A DNA stretch of 64,000 nucleotides from Hyalella azteca (taxonomy: Eukaryota > Arthropoda > Malacostraca > Amphipoda > Hyalellidae), in contig NW_025932050.1 of the NCBI RefSeq assembly GCF_000764305.2, positions 434,001 through 498,000 on the forward strand, given 5' to 3'. The translations under genes and the position numbers were made by a program. Shown here in pieces: positions 24,101 to 37,400 of this stretch. The notes under the pieces were generated by a model that was not told the DNA's origin, did not search any database, and saw only the letters and a program-made list of their open reading frames with translations. The stretch's first letter is position 1. Each line of letters starts with the position of its first letter.

Positions 24101-27100
24101 GCTATCTCGGGAAAACCAAAGCCAAGTAATGTAGCGGGTGAAAGCTTCTGAATAATCGACGGGAAACCGAACAATATATCCCGAGACACATTCTTTGATT
24201 GAAGCCTCGTCGCTTGAGCCGCAAATATCACCGACAAAAATACTGACAAACATCCAAAGCGTGAGATCAAAACAATTTACAAGGATGACTGAAGCTGACG
24301 CAAAAATGCCGCTAGGACATGAGAACTAGATTGTCGCGCGCTGGATGGATGGCATTGCCGTTAAGAGGAGTTAACGCCCAACAAATGAAGATCGACTCGC
24401 GACCTGTTTTAGGGATTTCACTTTGAGCTTTGGTTTCGGGACTTGGTTCGATGATCATTTTCTCAATTTTGTAAACTCTACGAAGGAAATTACTTCATCG
24501 CATTTATATTTGGACGATTGGGGAATACAACAGTGACTTGACGAACGAATCTAAATAATTTTTTCATGATCATAATAGGAATAATTATTACTAGGATTTT
24601 GTTATTCATAATGGATATTATCACTAGGATCTTGTTCAAATTAATCATACTCGTATCATGCAGACAATAATACTATTTTTCAATCAGTTAAAAGAATACT
24701 GAACGGCGAATATATATTATTTTCATTTTTTGGTTATCGATCATTTATTTAAGGATCTTTCGCAAATTGATTGTTTGTCCTTTCTATGTATAATATTCGC
24801 AGCTATCAGTATTCGTGCGATCAAGTGCATTCTACTAAAATATAACTAATACTCAATCAGACGGGGCTATGCTAGCCTAAACACCGTCGCAAGTTTCTCC
24901 GTTCGAGAGCTTGCACGTGAGTTTAGGCCCAATCAAATGAGATAGGCGTAGGGTGGGCGGTAGGCCCAGCCACCCACCCCGACCGGACCGATAAGATCGT
25001 TTCACCAAGAAAAAGGCAACAGCTTATTGACTAATCCTTCTGATCAGGTTTATTTACACGCGGCTTACAAAACCGACAACGCCTGCGAGCCAGAATGAAC
25101 TAAATTAGGTTGCTTTTATCTCCACAAGTTGCTCATGAAGAAAAATGGAAGTTGGCTCTATGATCGAGCCTTGCAGAACGCCTGGAGCTTCTTCTAAGCC
25201 TAAATGGATATTGCTATAACATTACTGGCGGGTTGCGGCCGACACAGAGCGTGACGTACATTACTGATCAGAATTCTTCCTTTACGCAATTACGCAGAAG
25301 CAAATTTTACTTAGATATTTTCAGAATGTGTTATTTATCTTCACCTCGGTATTGTCATTATTTGTGTTTAGAGTATTGGGCAAAATTAATTAATTCATAA
25401 ATTACTACTGTATAAAAAATTGTAATAAGGAATAATTTAATCTGTAAGGATGTGTAGAAGGGTTTCTTAATGAGCACACATCTAATGGCGAAGTTACTCT
25501 TCTCAAAATATGCCTGCATATTACAAGATGGCTTTGGACTGAGGCATAGATAAATTGTAATCGAAATAATCATTATCTAGTCTCTTAAAGTTCGCAAAAA
25601 CATTATTCACATCAGCTTTTCAATCTTTCTTTCTTATTTTCCTCTGTTACTCCTAATTTCTAATTTTCGATATAATTTGTTTCTACCGCTTTTATGATTA
25701 AAATCTTTCTCCTGGTTCACGTCTTCTTAAAACAGTTCAAATTGTGTTCTTTGTTGCACATTTCACTTTATTCATTTATCATTCATTATATATGCAGTAT
25801 AATTGGCGACTAGAGAAGACACGTTTCCAACTGTTCCATGTACAATCATACATGTAATTCACCCTCGTATTGTTCATCGCATTATGTTCAATGGTTGCTT
25901 TGTGCATCACCTAATCGTGTTTTTCGATGATGCTCTGTATGATAGCAGCGCCGAGCATATCGATCTCTGACATCGAACACGTCGCTTTCGTGTTATCGGT
26001 TAACGAGAGTTGGATTGTAGTGCGGCGAGTCAATATACAGCGTGCAAGTGAGATGAGGAGAATGACTGAGTTTTAAGGTCATGTGGGAAATGTCACTCGT
26101 GAATGCTGTTGCCATGGTCGCATGGTCTGGCCGCTTGTATTCATGATGAGATGGTTCATGCTACAGGAGATGAACACGCCATTCGTTGCTTGTGCATATT
26201 ATAACAACAGCTACGAATCTGAACTTATGATTTTTATGTGGAATATTGTTTTTCTACATTCAACTGTTAGTTCAAATTTAGAGAAGTTTCAAAATTCAAA
26301 AGATATCCATGTGGTAAACCAAAAATTATTCACGAATCATTTGACTATGAAATTATGATAAGAAAACATTATCATTGGTCAGTAATTAACTGCATAGAAT
26401 TTTTTGTTGGTTCAAAAAAGTTATTGAGTGTTTTTCTATTGTTAATTTTTAATGTTTTTTTTTTCTTCACAGAAGAAAACCAGTGCGACAAACTTGGATC
26501 TGTCCAATTTCAGTTCGGCATAAAAACTCCAAGCAAGTTAACAAATTTTGAAATTGAAAATATGACTTTGATTGAATTTATTCGATATCAGTTTCAATTC
26601 TCGAAGCAATTAATTTCAACAACAAAAATCCTTTTTTCCCCTGGAGTCCTAAACAAAGATGTTTGCCCTTACCTTAATGATTAGCATTACAGGATGTCAA
26701 TATACCCGAGATTCTTGGAAGAGGCCACTATCTTAATTATCGGTAAATCATTTGTTTATGGCAAAAACTCATGAAAATAATCGCACGCCGTGATTACTGG
26801 CACGAATGGTCGTTGTTTTCGATGCGATCGACTGGGCTGCGCTGATTAGCGAGGACGGACAGCGGTACTCGAGCCTGATGATAAACACGGCATCTTTCTG
26901 CAGCACACGATGACTATTGATGGATTTTCTATGATGGAATCGTCAAAGAACGGCTGTAAAAATGTACGCTTCATCAGAGCACTCATGTAAAAGCCATCAA
27001 TGAATAGCAAGAAGACGACTATATCTTCATACGGCAAGAAATCCGTTGCAAAAAAAGTGCTATAAATAGGACAATGAATTACGATGTGTTGCTAGAAGCA

Positions 27101-27540
27101 ATTATTTGCAATTATTAGATGAATTCTCTTGTAAATTTCTATTCGGATACGCTGCTTTTTTCCTGCTTTACATGAAATTTCATTCACTCATTCATTTATT
27201 CCGGTATTTCGCATGACAATTACAACATCCAGATTTCCTTATCCTTTGCATTACGTTGATACTGGACAACATGTATATCTGCCATAATATGTCTTCTCTT
27301 CTTGGACCAATATAAGATGCATTCGATTTCGACGTGTGAAGCCGGCCCGTTAAACACTCAACTGGTACGAGTGATTTAATCACAATGAATATCCAATTTC
27401 AGGTGCCAGTTCATTGGCCGATACTTTTCTTATACTGACGATAAAAATATATTAATGTGATAAAAAAGGGTTAAAAATATTTCTGACCATCTATTCACTG
27501 CTGTAATTTAATTTTCACCAACAAACTGTTAAAAAATTGT
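21166..27540. other. About 6.4 kb of non-coding DNA, no recognised gene
   Basis: All frames are broken frequently; two overlapping minus frames at 22601-22894 and the ORFs at 23806-24270 have no recognisable product. The stretch at 24.86-25.02 kb is GC-richer and could be an old repeat, but no second copy lies in the window. No microsatellite longer than about 25 bp and no transposon ends were noticed. The splice-acceptor-like site at 26.47 kb is listed separately. Confidence 0.55.
26441..26684 (+). other. Strong splice-acceptor-like site followed by an open frame
   Basis: A long T-rich tract ends in TTCTTCACAG with AG at 26471-26472, a close match to the metazoan 3' splice-site consensus. 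The frame that follows is open to 26681 and begins EENQCDKLGSVQFQFG. The KLGSVQFQF part loosely recalls the first beta strand of synaptotagmin-type C2 domains, but the remaining 50 or so residues show none of the expected C2 pattern, and no donor follows at a suitable place. The resemblance is probably chance. It is kept as a weak exon candidate only. Confidence 0.12.
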
Positions 27541-27597
27541 ATTTTCATTTAATTTAATTTAATTTAATTCATTTAATTTCATTTAATGTAATTTAAA
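27541..27597 (+). repeat. (TTTAA)n-like pentanucleotide tract
   Basis: ATTTA/TTTAA units in tandem with TTCAT interruptions. A simple AT repeat. Confidence 0.85.
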
Positions 27598-27703
27598 ACA
27601 TTTATGAATAATTGTAATTTTCACAGGTGATTCGCGCAATGGCGTAAACCAGATGTACCAAAGCCAGGCTTAAATCCTCAGCCAATTTTTTTCATCGCAA
27701 TTA

Positions 27704-27735
27704 CTGGACTTCCACTAAGTCTAGTGGAAGTCCAG
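27704..27735. repeat. Perfect 14-bp hairpin, first of an adjacent pair
   Basis: CTGGACTTCCACTA (27704-27717), a 4-base loop AGTC, then the exact reverse complement TAGTGGAAGTCCAG (27722-27735). It directly abuts the next hairpin with no base between them. Confidence 0.85.
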
Positions 27736-27771
27736 CACATATACCAACCACCTGAGTGGTTAGTATATGTG
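27736..27771. repeat. 16-bp hairpin with one mismatch, second of an adjacent pair
   Basis: CACATATACCAACCAC (27736-27751), loop CTGA, then GTGGTTAGTATATGTG (27756-27771); 15 of 16 positions pair. Together with 27704-27735 it forms a 68-bp double foldback. No transposon target duplication is evident. Confidence 0.82.
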
Positions 27772-28041
27772 TTCAGTGGTGCATGATCGCGGCGTATGAA
27801 CGACAATCCGGACGCTTTCGGCGCAATATCGAGGCATATATACTAGGTGCCCAATTGGGGTATAATTGTTGCATATACATATGCGTCAATATGGGCGCTT
27901 ATTGCGCAGTATCGTAGTACATTTACTATGTGCCAATGAGGTGTTTACTTGTAGATTATATATGTCAATTCATTCGCTTGTAATGCAAAACCCTAGCTGC
28001 AAGCGTCTAAAAATCTTTACTTCAACTCCTGTGTATTCAGT

Positions 28042-28180
28042 GCACGATCGTAGAATCTTTGATCGTAGCACGATCGTAGCATCGTTGATGTAGCACGATC
28101 TCACAATCTTTGATGTAGCACGATCGTAGCATCTTTGATCGTAGAATCTTTGATCGTAGCACGATCGTAGCATCATGATC
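28042..28180 (+). repeat. 25-bp minisatellite built on GCACGATCGTAG
   Basis: Units of about 25-26 bp of the form GCACGATCGTAG(A/C)ATC followed by TTTGAT(C)GTA repeat about five times, with one unit expanded by an internal 15-bp duplication. The core ACGATCGT is an 8-bp palindrome. The minus-strand 114-codon ORF at 27970-28314 (SCYDQR-like repetition) is produced by this array and is not called. Confidence 0.9.
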
Positions 28181-28229
28181 TCGAATTGCTTGCAATACGT
28201 GCGCTTATGATGCAAAATGCACATCATTG

Positions 28230-28453
28230 CGGGCGTGCGCTCGCGATGATCGTCGATGAGGGCGTCGTGAGTCGTCACCGCCGCGTCCCTCCTCCAGCTC
28301 TGCCCTCGCTGCATGTTGGGAGCCCCTCGTTCGTTGGGTCGGTGGGACGGTCGGTGGTCTCAGCCAAATGCGAGGGTCGACGTAGCTCAGAGGGCAGTCG
28401 TGGCCTGGCCGTGTTAGCCTGAGCACAGCCTTCCAGCAGCCAGCCTCCATCAG
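28230..28453 (+). promoter_or_regulatory. GC-rich island ending in a splice donor; candidate first exon
   Basis: The sequence from about 28230 to 28450 is markedly GC-rich and CpG-containing compared with both flanks. It ends in CATCAG|GTAAGACT, where the donor GT is at 28454-28455 and eight of nine positions match the CAG|GTAAGT consensus. No long frame crosses it convincingly (78 codons plus, 81 minus), which would fit an untranslated 5' exon on the plus strand. No TATA box is visible and no initiator/downstream-element pair could be confirmed. The reading as a promoter and first exon is inference from composition and one splice signal. Confidence 0.28.
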
Positions 28454-31400
28454 GTAAGACTCGCGTTCCGCATCTCTTCCCTCAATTGTCTTCTAATACA
28501 TATGCTATTAAATCATCGTAGGTACGTGGCAAGTGCTAGCGAATGTGGCGAATACATACTTAGTCAAGCACAGCGTGTGCAGAACCTCCGAAACCGAGCT
28601 TTACTCTAAGATTCATTAGGATTTTTTTTTTGTGAGGCTCAACGCCTGGAAGTAATTAGTGGCGATCAGTGAGCGTCTTGGAGTGAGGCTGCAAGTTCTT
28701 CCTTCAAGTAGCTGCTCCCTCGATCTCGATCGGCGCGTCTTAGGATTCTTTCTTCGTCAGCAAATGAAGCTGGCGACCGTAACACTGCGCTCGGGATGTG
28801 TGTAGCTCAAGAGTTCCTTGGCGGTAAATGTTACGCTGCAGAGAGCAAACGTTGCCCACGTGGCACGGCCGAAGCGTGCGCTTTAACGTTTGTCATTGCA
28901 ACGCCGTTCTACGCACCATGATAAATCTCAGTCCTATTTAAATGCGCATGTCCGAGATTTATAAATTCGTTTTTGTGCTCTATATACGCTGAGTTGATTT
29001 TGTTATCGCCATTGTAATGATTGACTTGGTGGCTTTCAGCGGTAAATTTGAATGGTTTTAACATGCGCTTTCGGTACATTACTTTGGTCAATGCTTAACG
29101 GGAGTGAGCAACACGCGTAGAGTATTTTGCCTGCTTATGTACAGCAAATAACCATCATTGTTATTCCGTCAACTGAAAGTTTTCGAGTCGTTCGAAGATA
29201 TTCATTCAGCTCAAGAATGAATATCTTCCTGTTTATTCTTTATCAAATCCGAGTTATAAAATCGAGTAAGGTTGAATTTATCGCCACTGAGGATGAATTT
29301 ATGTATGGCCACTGTTAGTCAACGTTGTTTTAACTTTTCGTCTTAGTTGTATCTGTCTTTTAGGTAAGGTTGTTATTGCCTTTGTCATGTTCATTTTTAG
29401 TCGCCATGCTAGTTATTCTCGTATCAGTTTTTTTAGAGGCTAGTTTATCAGTATGTTTTTACTTCAGTCACTTTCTGTACCCTATTAACTGATCCCATCA
29501 TCATTATATGCCATAGTTCTATTGAGAGTAATACCGCCTATGTCCCCTGTGAAGCTTTTTAGCTTATGGGCATTCACAAAAAAAACTTTTTGTATTTTTT
29601 CTCCAAATTTTCGATATTCTCTTGTTATGAATTTTTGTGTGCTCCTGTGTGAATAAAGAATAATGTAAATTTACGATGAAATCCTGTCGCCCCTGCAAAT
29701 AATCTGTGTGATAAATTCTTGCCCGATTCAGTATAAAATTTTTTATAACAAGCAAGATCTATTTTGAGTTCTTGTTTGTTAACATTTAACCTTTGTTTTT
29801 AAATCCCCGTTGAAAATAGACACGTGAACTCTTCTATGAAGTAATGTCTTCGTAATATAAAAAAATCAAAATTTTCAAAATCATTTGTAATACTCCGGCT
29901 GAAATTTTCATTTTTAAGTCAAATATAAAGGCGGTTGGTGGGGAATATTTTGAGCAACTGTCGCAAGTTGCATGAAACCATGAATTATTTCATCTAAGTT
30001 ATGATATGTAGATGTATATTATATTTTGCCCGCTGTTCATCGAGGCTAATGATTTCAATGTACAGCAGCCTGACTGGTTTCGCTTCCGCGACGCTGACAT
30101 GAATTTTTTTCACTGACTGAAATATATAAATCAGTTTTTTCAAACGATTCTTCGAGCGTTGGTTATAATCAATTTCGTCACAACCAATTTCGTCAATAAA
30201 TTCTACTTTTCTCGCAAATATTCTAATTATTTCCTGAAACGCGATCCTGGTCGTTGCATTTTTTTTAAATATGGCCTCCTAAGTTGATTAACATGAAAAT
30301 TTTGTCCGCAGATTTTTTATTTTAGCTCAAAGTCTGCACTGGCTTCATATCGTAAACTGTTTCGAATAAACTTTGTTCAATCGGAATTCTAAATTCTCAA
30401 AACTTCGTTAGTGACTTCAATTTTTCGTCGCGTACGCAATAATGATTTTTATATACGTTTACTCTCTCTCCCTTTTTCTCCTTGATTCGTCTAATTCTTC
30501 ACTACTGTTTTATCGACTATTCTTAATAGAGCAATGTTTTAGCATTGTGATTCATGATCTAAATTAGCATCGAGATTTTTTATCCCAAATTATTATTTCA
30601 TATCTTGCGTAAAGTTGCCTGATTCGTGCAGCTGAAAAAATAACCTTAATCTATTTATCATGATAGCTAAAAAAGCATACAGATTCATCTGCTTAACTTC
30701 TCCACAAAAATATTTTCCCAAGTAGGACAGAATTTCCTGAGTTGTTGAAAAATCTGCAAAAAATATGTTTTCTGACATCAAGTGTGTATTAAGAAATATT
30801 TAATAACAAAAACCATATACAGGGTTCTAGGAACAACCGGAATTTGTTTCCGTTCTGTCTGAAATTGTGCATAACAAATTCTGGTGCCTGCGATAGGCCG
30901 CAGCACTGCATCAGCGTCGCAGTTGCGCGCTTGTTGTGCGACGCTGCAATTCTAACTAACGTTTACTAAATGAGAAAACTTTATACCAAACTGTAGTCAT
31001 ATTCGAGCTGTCCATGCCGGAGGGGACAATTTGCAGATTTGTTCTCGACAAACATTTACTTGCGGTAACTCGGAGTGAGCCGCCGCGCAAAACTGTTCTG
31101 TTTGTTCGAATAAAAGACATAGTACGCGTGCAATATGAAGTGCTCTTTTCTTCAAGGAAAAATTCTGCCTGTGCATTCTCATCAAAAGTTTTACTACTTT
31201 TAAAAGTGCTGTTTAGTTGCTTGTTAATATATGCCTTGTACGTGCAAGGTAGAGGCGAGGCATTTATGCTTCTTTGTAGTGTAACAATATGCATCCTTCC
31301 CGTAGATTTCACTTCGGTTTGACAGTCGGAATGAAGGGCTCACTGAAATGTATCATTCGAATGGAGCATCTAAAAAATCGTACATACATCAACTCAGATT

Positions 31401-34400
31401 TTATGACTATTCTTCAGCAATTGGTTATCATGTTCGATTCATGCATACTTCTTCTCCTTTATTTAAATCAGTCTTTCCGCCTTGTTGTTATTTTGCAGCA
31501 ACATGTGCGTAACTCTATGACCGTTTATGACGAAAAAAAATTATCTTGTCTACTAGCAACCTATTTCCGTATCTCTCTTGAAAGGGAAATGCAATATCAC
31601 ATATAATAATTCGAATATGTGTAGCTCTCAACTTCAAATAGCGTTTGGAGTTTACGGAACTTGCATAACGTCATTAAACCAGTAGTTATAAACATCATTA
31701 TCTTATGAATTATTTCATGAAAGCTTTCTTTAATGTATCAATCATTCACAGCACAGAGTTCAGTTGAGCGCAACTCAACCTTTACTCGCTCTTGTTTAAG
31801 GGCATGTAATCTATAATGGATAACCTCATCCCAACTCCGTTCATGCGATCGATAAAATCATTTGTACTCATTCACTTCTCATTAAAATTCGCAACTGCTT
31901 CGCCGCTCCCTGGATTTAAAGATCGCGTGAGGCATCTTCTGTTTTCATTTATTCGATCCAATGAGTTTGCAGGTGAAAATTTTCTAATGTTACGTATTTA
32001 AATTCGAAATTGAGTTTTGTGCTGTGTTGCTCCATTTTGTTTTGGTATTGTAATAAATTAAATTGAATTAGCATAACTAATGAAGGTTTGGTGAATGTAT
32101 GTTTCTATTAAAAGATTTTTACATGAACTTGATTCGTTTTCATCGAAAATGATGCATTTATGATGTTAGTTTTAGGTAATTACTCACATGTTTCATTTGC
32201 GCAAAAGTTTTTATAGTTTAAAGACCATCATTCATTATTGCCATGCAACAGTTACGCACTAATGTATTTACCTTTCCGTATGCAGATATAACATTTTCCA
32301 GTTCAGCATAGCTGCTGTTTGTAATAGATTTGTAGGAATAATATTCGGTGGCTGAGGAACGAATATTGTGTTCGGTGTTACACGTGCCTCATCGGCCGCA
32401 GCGTTGCAGTCCGACCACGGCGTGCCGGCCTCAGGCAGCGGCGCTCGCGACCGGCGACTTATTGGACCTTCCTTCCTCCACGGCCGAGGCCGCTGCTGAA
32501 CTCCATGCAGATGCGAGTGTTGAGTAGGATAGCAATTGAGACAAGTACTTCATGATCCTTTTTGTACATGAGAGTTTTAGCAACGTGGCCTGGCAATCCA
32601 TACAATTGTTGAAGCGAGTTATAATAGTAATTCACCGCAAGACGACTAGCTTTAATCATTTTACGATCACTATATTTTATTTTTAAATGACATCCCCAAA
32701 ATAAAATATTTGAGGTATCAAAATTTATGTTTGAAGACATTATTCCACTCCAATCATTTCATTTCATTCAACGTTTATTTCGATGTTGGGAAGTAATTTA
32801 TTATGCACAGTGGAGCGATAACAATTATCGTATTTTCTTAAAAATTGCATGAAAATAACGAATAATTGTTTTAGAACTATTCCAATTACGTGTGAAATGT
32901 AACTCATTTCTCCTCTGCTTGTACAAAAAAATTATACTTTTGAAAGTTTCGTTGGCTCATAATTTTGTGATTGGCTTTAAATTTGGGTGTAAAGTAAAGA
33001 ATATGTAAGATTTTTTGCATCTCAACCACAGCGATTACTGTTTTTGTTCTTCAAACATATCCTCAGCGCGCACATTTTCCGACGAGTACGCCAGCAAAAC
33101 CGAGCCAAAGCCAAGTTGTACCGTCGGTAACGACAGGGCTTCGTAACTTTGTATCCCAGCCACGTATTATAATGCTAGCCCAAACTCGGTACTAAAAACA
33201 CTGTCAAGGCTCTTCGCGGCAGTCGACACTCTGGCCCGCATGCAAATTTCAGCCATTACTTCTGTGTCACGGGCTTCAGATTTATGCCTACACACTGTGA
33301 TTTGTGCGCCCGAGCTATGCATTTACATTCAAAACTCTGCGAAAACATCCTTCACGATCCGCCGCGCGTTCTGCGACAAACGCGTGTGTGAATTCTTCGT
33401 CTTAAGCTCGATTCTGGTGACGCCGCATCCCACTGTAGGTTTGACATGTCATTTTTCAAATCATCGTTCTGCTGCATGTGTTTCACTTGCGCGGCATTTT
33501 TGGTCAAAATTTATATTGCTGACAATGAATTAGTTCTTTATATGCAATTTAACAAGGAAATTATCAAGTTAGCAGAAGAAACTTTAGCGTCGTTGCACAC
33601 CGGACTGGTTTAAAATCTTTTGAACGAGATCGCCTCTCCTTCCCCCTTACTCAAACCATGTAAACCTATCAACGGTCTATCGGAGATCGCTCCAAAAAGC
33701 CCCACTCCGAAAGAAAAGAACCTTCAGAAGCAAAGAATCTGCTTCGGCAGCAAAAAGTCATACACGGCCTGAGACGTACGTAAAAATAGCCAAATGGAAC
33801 AATGGAATGGAAGCTGCATTATTTATAGAGATTTTTTAGCAAAGATAATGGACAAGTCGAAGTGACCGGCCTTCGCGAGAGGCCGGCTCTGCCCTCTAAA
33901 GCTCCCACGTTCATAAAATTGCCTTAAAAAATCAAGGAAGTGACGGCTTTACTCCTGAAAATTTTTTCCAAAATTTGAATTGAATTAATGGAGTTCAAGC
34001 TGCTGGCGAGTCGTTCTTTTTTTCTGCGCCACGAGTGCGTGTCCGGCGCGATCGTGGCTCTTCGTCCCTGAGCGCAAAAGAAGTTTCCATGTTGGTGCCT
34101 ATAACAATCAGACTTTTTTTGATGATCATTTCTTTCAAATTGAATCTCGCATAAAATTATGACAATATTTCTCCTTCAACCTGTATTTAAATAACTGAAA
34201 ATATTTTATTGCTGTCATGAATTTTGTGAAAATTGGAGAGTAAATCTTATATTAAACAAAAATGGCGACTGATCTAGCCAATATTAAAATATTTGAATGA
34301 ATAAAATCTTACCCGCAAGATAATTCTATTAAAAGAGATCCTGCATGTGTAATATTTATATGTCTCTATTAACTTCAGATTTGAAATATTTAATAAATGA

Positions 34401-37400
34401 TTGAATTTGGTTTCCTTATCATAATCTTCCAAACTAAATGCTCATTGAATTGATGCTGATAAAAAATGTATGGAAAATGTTTGTGAATAAGTAATCGCTC
34501 TTCGATGCTATTCATTGTCACGAAAAAATTGGTTTTAATCTGAATGAAAGTATATGAACTAAAGTTTTATACAGAAAAAAATTAATTTTGATCAATATTG
34601 ATATTGATATCCATATTGCAAGGACCATAATATTTATTCCGATGTCTATAGAATATTCATTTCAAATCAGTTTTTTCAACAGGATTACCCAAAAATCTAA
34701 GCAACATCTTCATCAACGTGTTGATGGGAATGTGGTTTTACTGACTTTCCAATATCAAAATCAGTCATTGAGTTTATGTTACAGAACGATATTATTTTAA
34801 ATTTATACTCCATTCATTTAATCGTACTCGTCATCGCACTGCATCTTCAAGATATCTAAGAACTTTTGCTACCTAATTTCAATTTTGCAATTAAAGCAAT
34901 ATTTTTATACCAAATATAGGAAATAATATTATATAATATCACTAATTTTGATTTTTGTTGAAAATAATAGCGTATCAGTATAAATCCTTCAGGACACTGC
35001 TGTCAATGTATGGTTCTTACTGACTATCTAAAAAATTGTTCTTATCAAGCAATACGCGAGGCTTTGCGAGCTCATCCGAATGAAGCCGTCATCGCTGCAG
35101 AAACTTCGCCTCTATGAGTGCGAAAGTCTTCGGCGTCCTCCGGTGGTAATGGCTTCACAAACACTACAGTCTCTCCAATATTTAATACCCTTTAATCTTT
35201 CCTGCTCTCCAAGTCAGTCACCCAAGATTAAAGATGAAAAAATTAAAGTTTATGAACTCATACTGACATCGCCTTTTCTGGGGACTTTTGCGTCTTGGTT
35301 TTAGTCAAAAATTGCCATCACATGGAAAGCATCTCGGTTGTCGGTGCTGCAATTACGACTGCGGAGGCGAAGGTTAACATTCCATTAATTTTTACATATT
35401 AAAAATATGTTCTCTGAAGTTAATTTGAAGCAGCTTTCGAAGAAAACTCACGCTGAAGCAGCTTCACCCAATTATATTGGGCAATCATAGGTTCTGTTGA
35501 ATTAACAAAAAATAAATGAGAATAGTTAAGTTGTGATTAAATGGGCGTGAACTTTTAATCAGGTACTAATCAGGTACAATTTTTTTGTCTGCTTTTTCCG
35601 AGCTTAAAACCACTTTAGAGCTGTTACTGAGATATTCGAAACGGTCTCACACGGCACAGCGGATGAAAATTTTAGAGTTAATGTAACTTCAGATTTTAAA
35701 TTTTTTACACGTTAAAAATCTTCAAACTGGCCAATTATTTGGAAGTATTGTGAAATTAATCGAATACATTCATTTATGCATGGCTTGTAACTGGTTTAAT
35801 CAACAACTAAAACACATTTGTGCAATGGTTTACAAAACACCACAAACAGCGAACCACTCCCCGCACTAAAGGAAGGTTGCAGTGATAGAAATAATGAATT
35901 AAAAACTCGTTAAAAATTACATATTACAAAAATCTCATCTTGTAAATTCACGTGACGCATCTGACTTGATCTGCTAATTAGGTTCCCTACAACTGACCTA
36001 AACAATGCGGCGACTGGTAAAACTTATGCAGTAAAATAATCTCTGTGTCCCATGTTTGTTACGACGAATCAAGAAAAAAAATATATTATTAACAGTCAGC
36101 TTTAATTTTTAGGACGAAACGCCACGATTTACGTCAATGTTCCATATTAATTGACTCATTTTTCACATTTTTGTGATCATCTCTTCACCACATAGTGACG
36201 GGATTTTCCGGATTAGGAACAACGTGATCGTTTAAAGCCAACACGCATTTTGTTGCCATGTTTGATTGGTCCTAAATTTTCAGTGGAATGCCTAATGTTT
36301 TCTTAATAATGAGATCGGATTCTGTCGATATTTATGAGTGAGTTTTTATTTATTTCAGATACCTCACTGAACAAATTAGTATCTCAAAGAAATCGAAAAT
36401 ATTCAGGTTAAACTATTGGATTACATAATTTTGGATATCACAGAAATTTTGGATATTACATAAATTTTGGATACATGCATCTGAGATAAAAAAAACATGT
36501 ATCGGAGTGATGTTAAAAATGTCCGAAGACACTGTCAGCAATTGGCAAAAAATACATGATTGTGACGTATCGAGCATACGGTGACCTCTACATCGGCTGG
36601 ACTTGGATTGCTGGGGCGGTCACTATTATAACGATTTACAATTACAAATGTATCGAGCAATTTGCTTCTGTATGATGCCTTATCGAAACATATCCAGCGG
36701 AAATAAGTGCAATGATTTGTTAAAGATTATATTAAAAGTATTTTTATGCACAGAATTCATGAGACACTACGATGACATGTCAATCTATCGTCAGTCTTCG
36801 ATCTGCAGAGTTTCTGATGTTTTTATAAAACTGCTGCATTGAGCAACCAACACGATATCCGATCAAAACTTTTTCAAGATGATGCAGTCAGTTGCTGGCG
36901 ATGAACGGGAATGGTAACATCGTGATTTCGTTTGCATGTCAGCCAGGTTTGCGCGTCACTGTCCGGCTCGAGAGAACCTATTTCAGAGCACCGTGGACAA
37001 CTTCATCCTTTAACGAGTAACTGAAATCAATCATCATTTCCCCGTAGACTTTCTTACATGAACGGCACGTCACAAGACCGATCAGCACTGCCTATTTGCA
37101 TGTCGCGTATGCCATTAATCTATCACGAACATCGGGTAATTAGTGGACTTAGGCCTTGGCTGGAGCGTTCCTCCGACTTTCGGTCGTTTATAACCCATGG
37201 ATGCAAGAATTATTTGCTAGTGGACTTGTTTCTACGGACGGAATTCTAGGTTGGAATTACTGTCCGCTTTGAGCGAGTACGTGGACATTGCGACACGACT
37301 CTGCTGCTGTATCGATGCGGGCGGCTTAGTTAATCAAAATTTAGTTCAAGATACAGCAGTAATTTAATGAGGGTTGCGAATGAAATTTGAATTAAGCACT

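Noticed and set aside
26441..26684. Synaptotagmin-type C2 domain exon
   Set aside because: Only about ten residues (KLGSVQFQFG) loosely resemble the first C2 strand; the rest of the frame does not fit and no donor follows.
33866..33886. GC-rich hairpin CCGGCCT/AGGCCGG as a terminator
   Set aside because: The arms are only 7 bp, no T tract follows, and bacterial-type terminators are not expected here.
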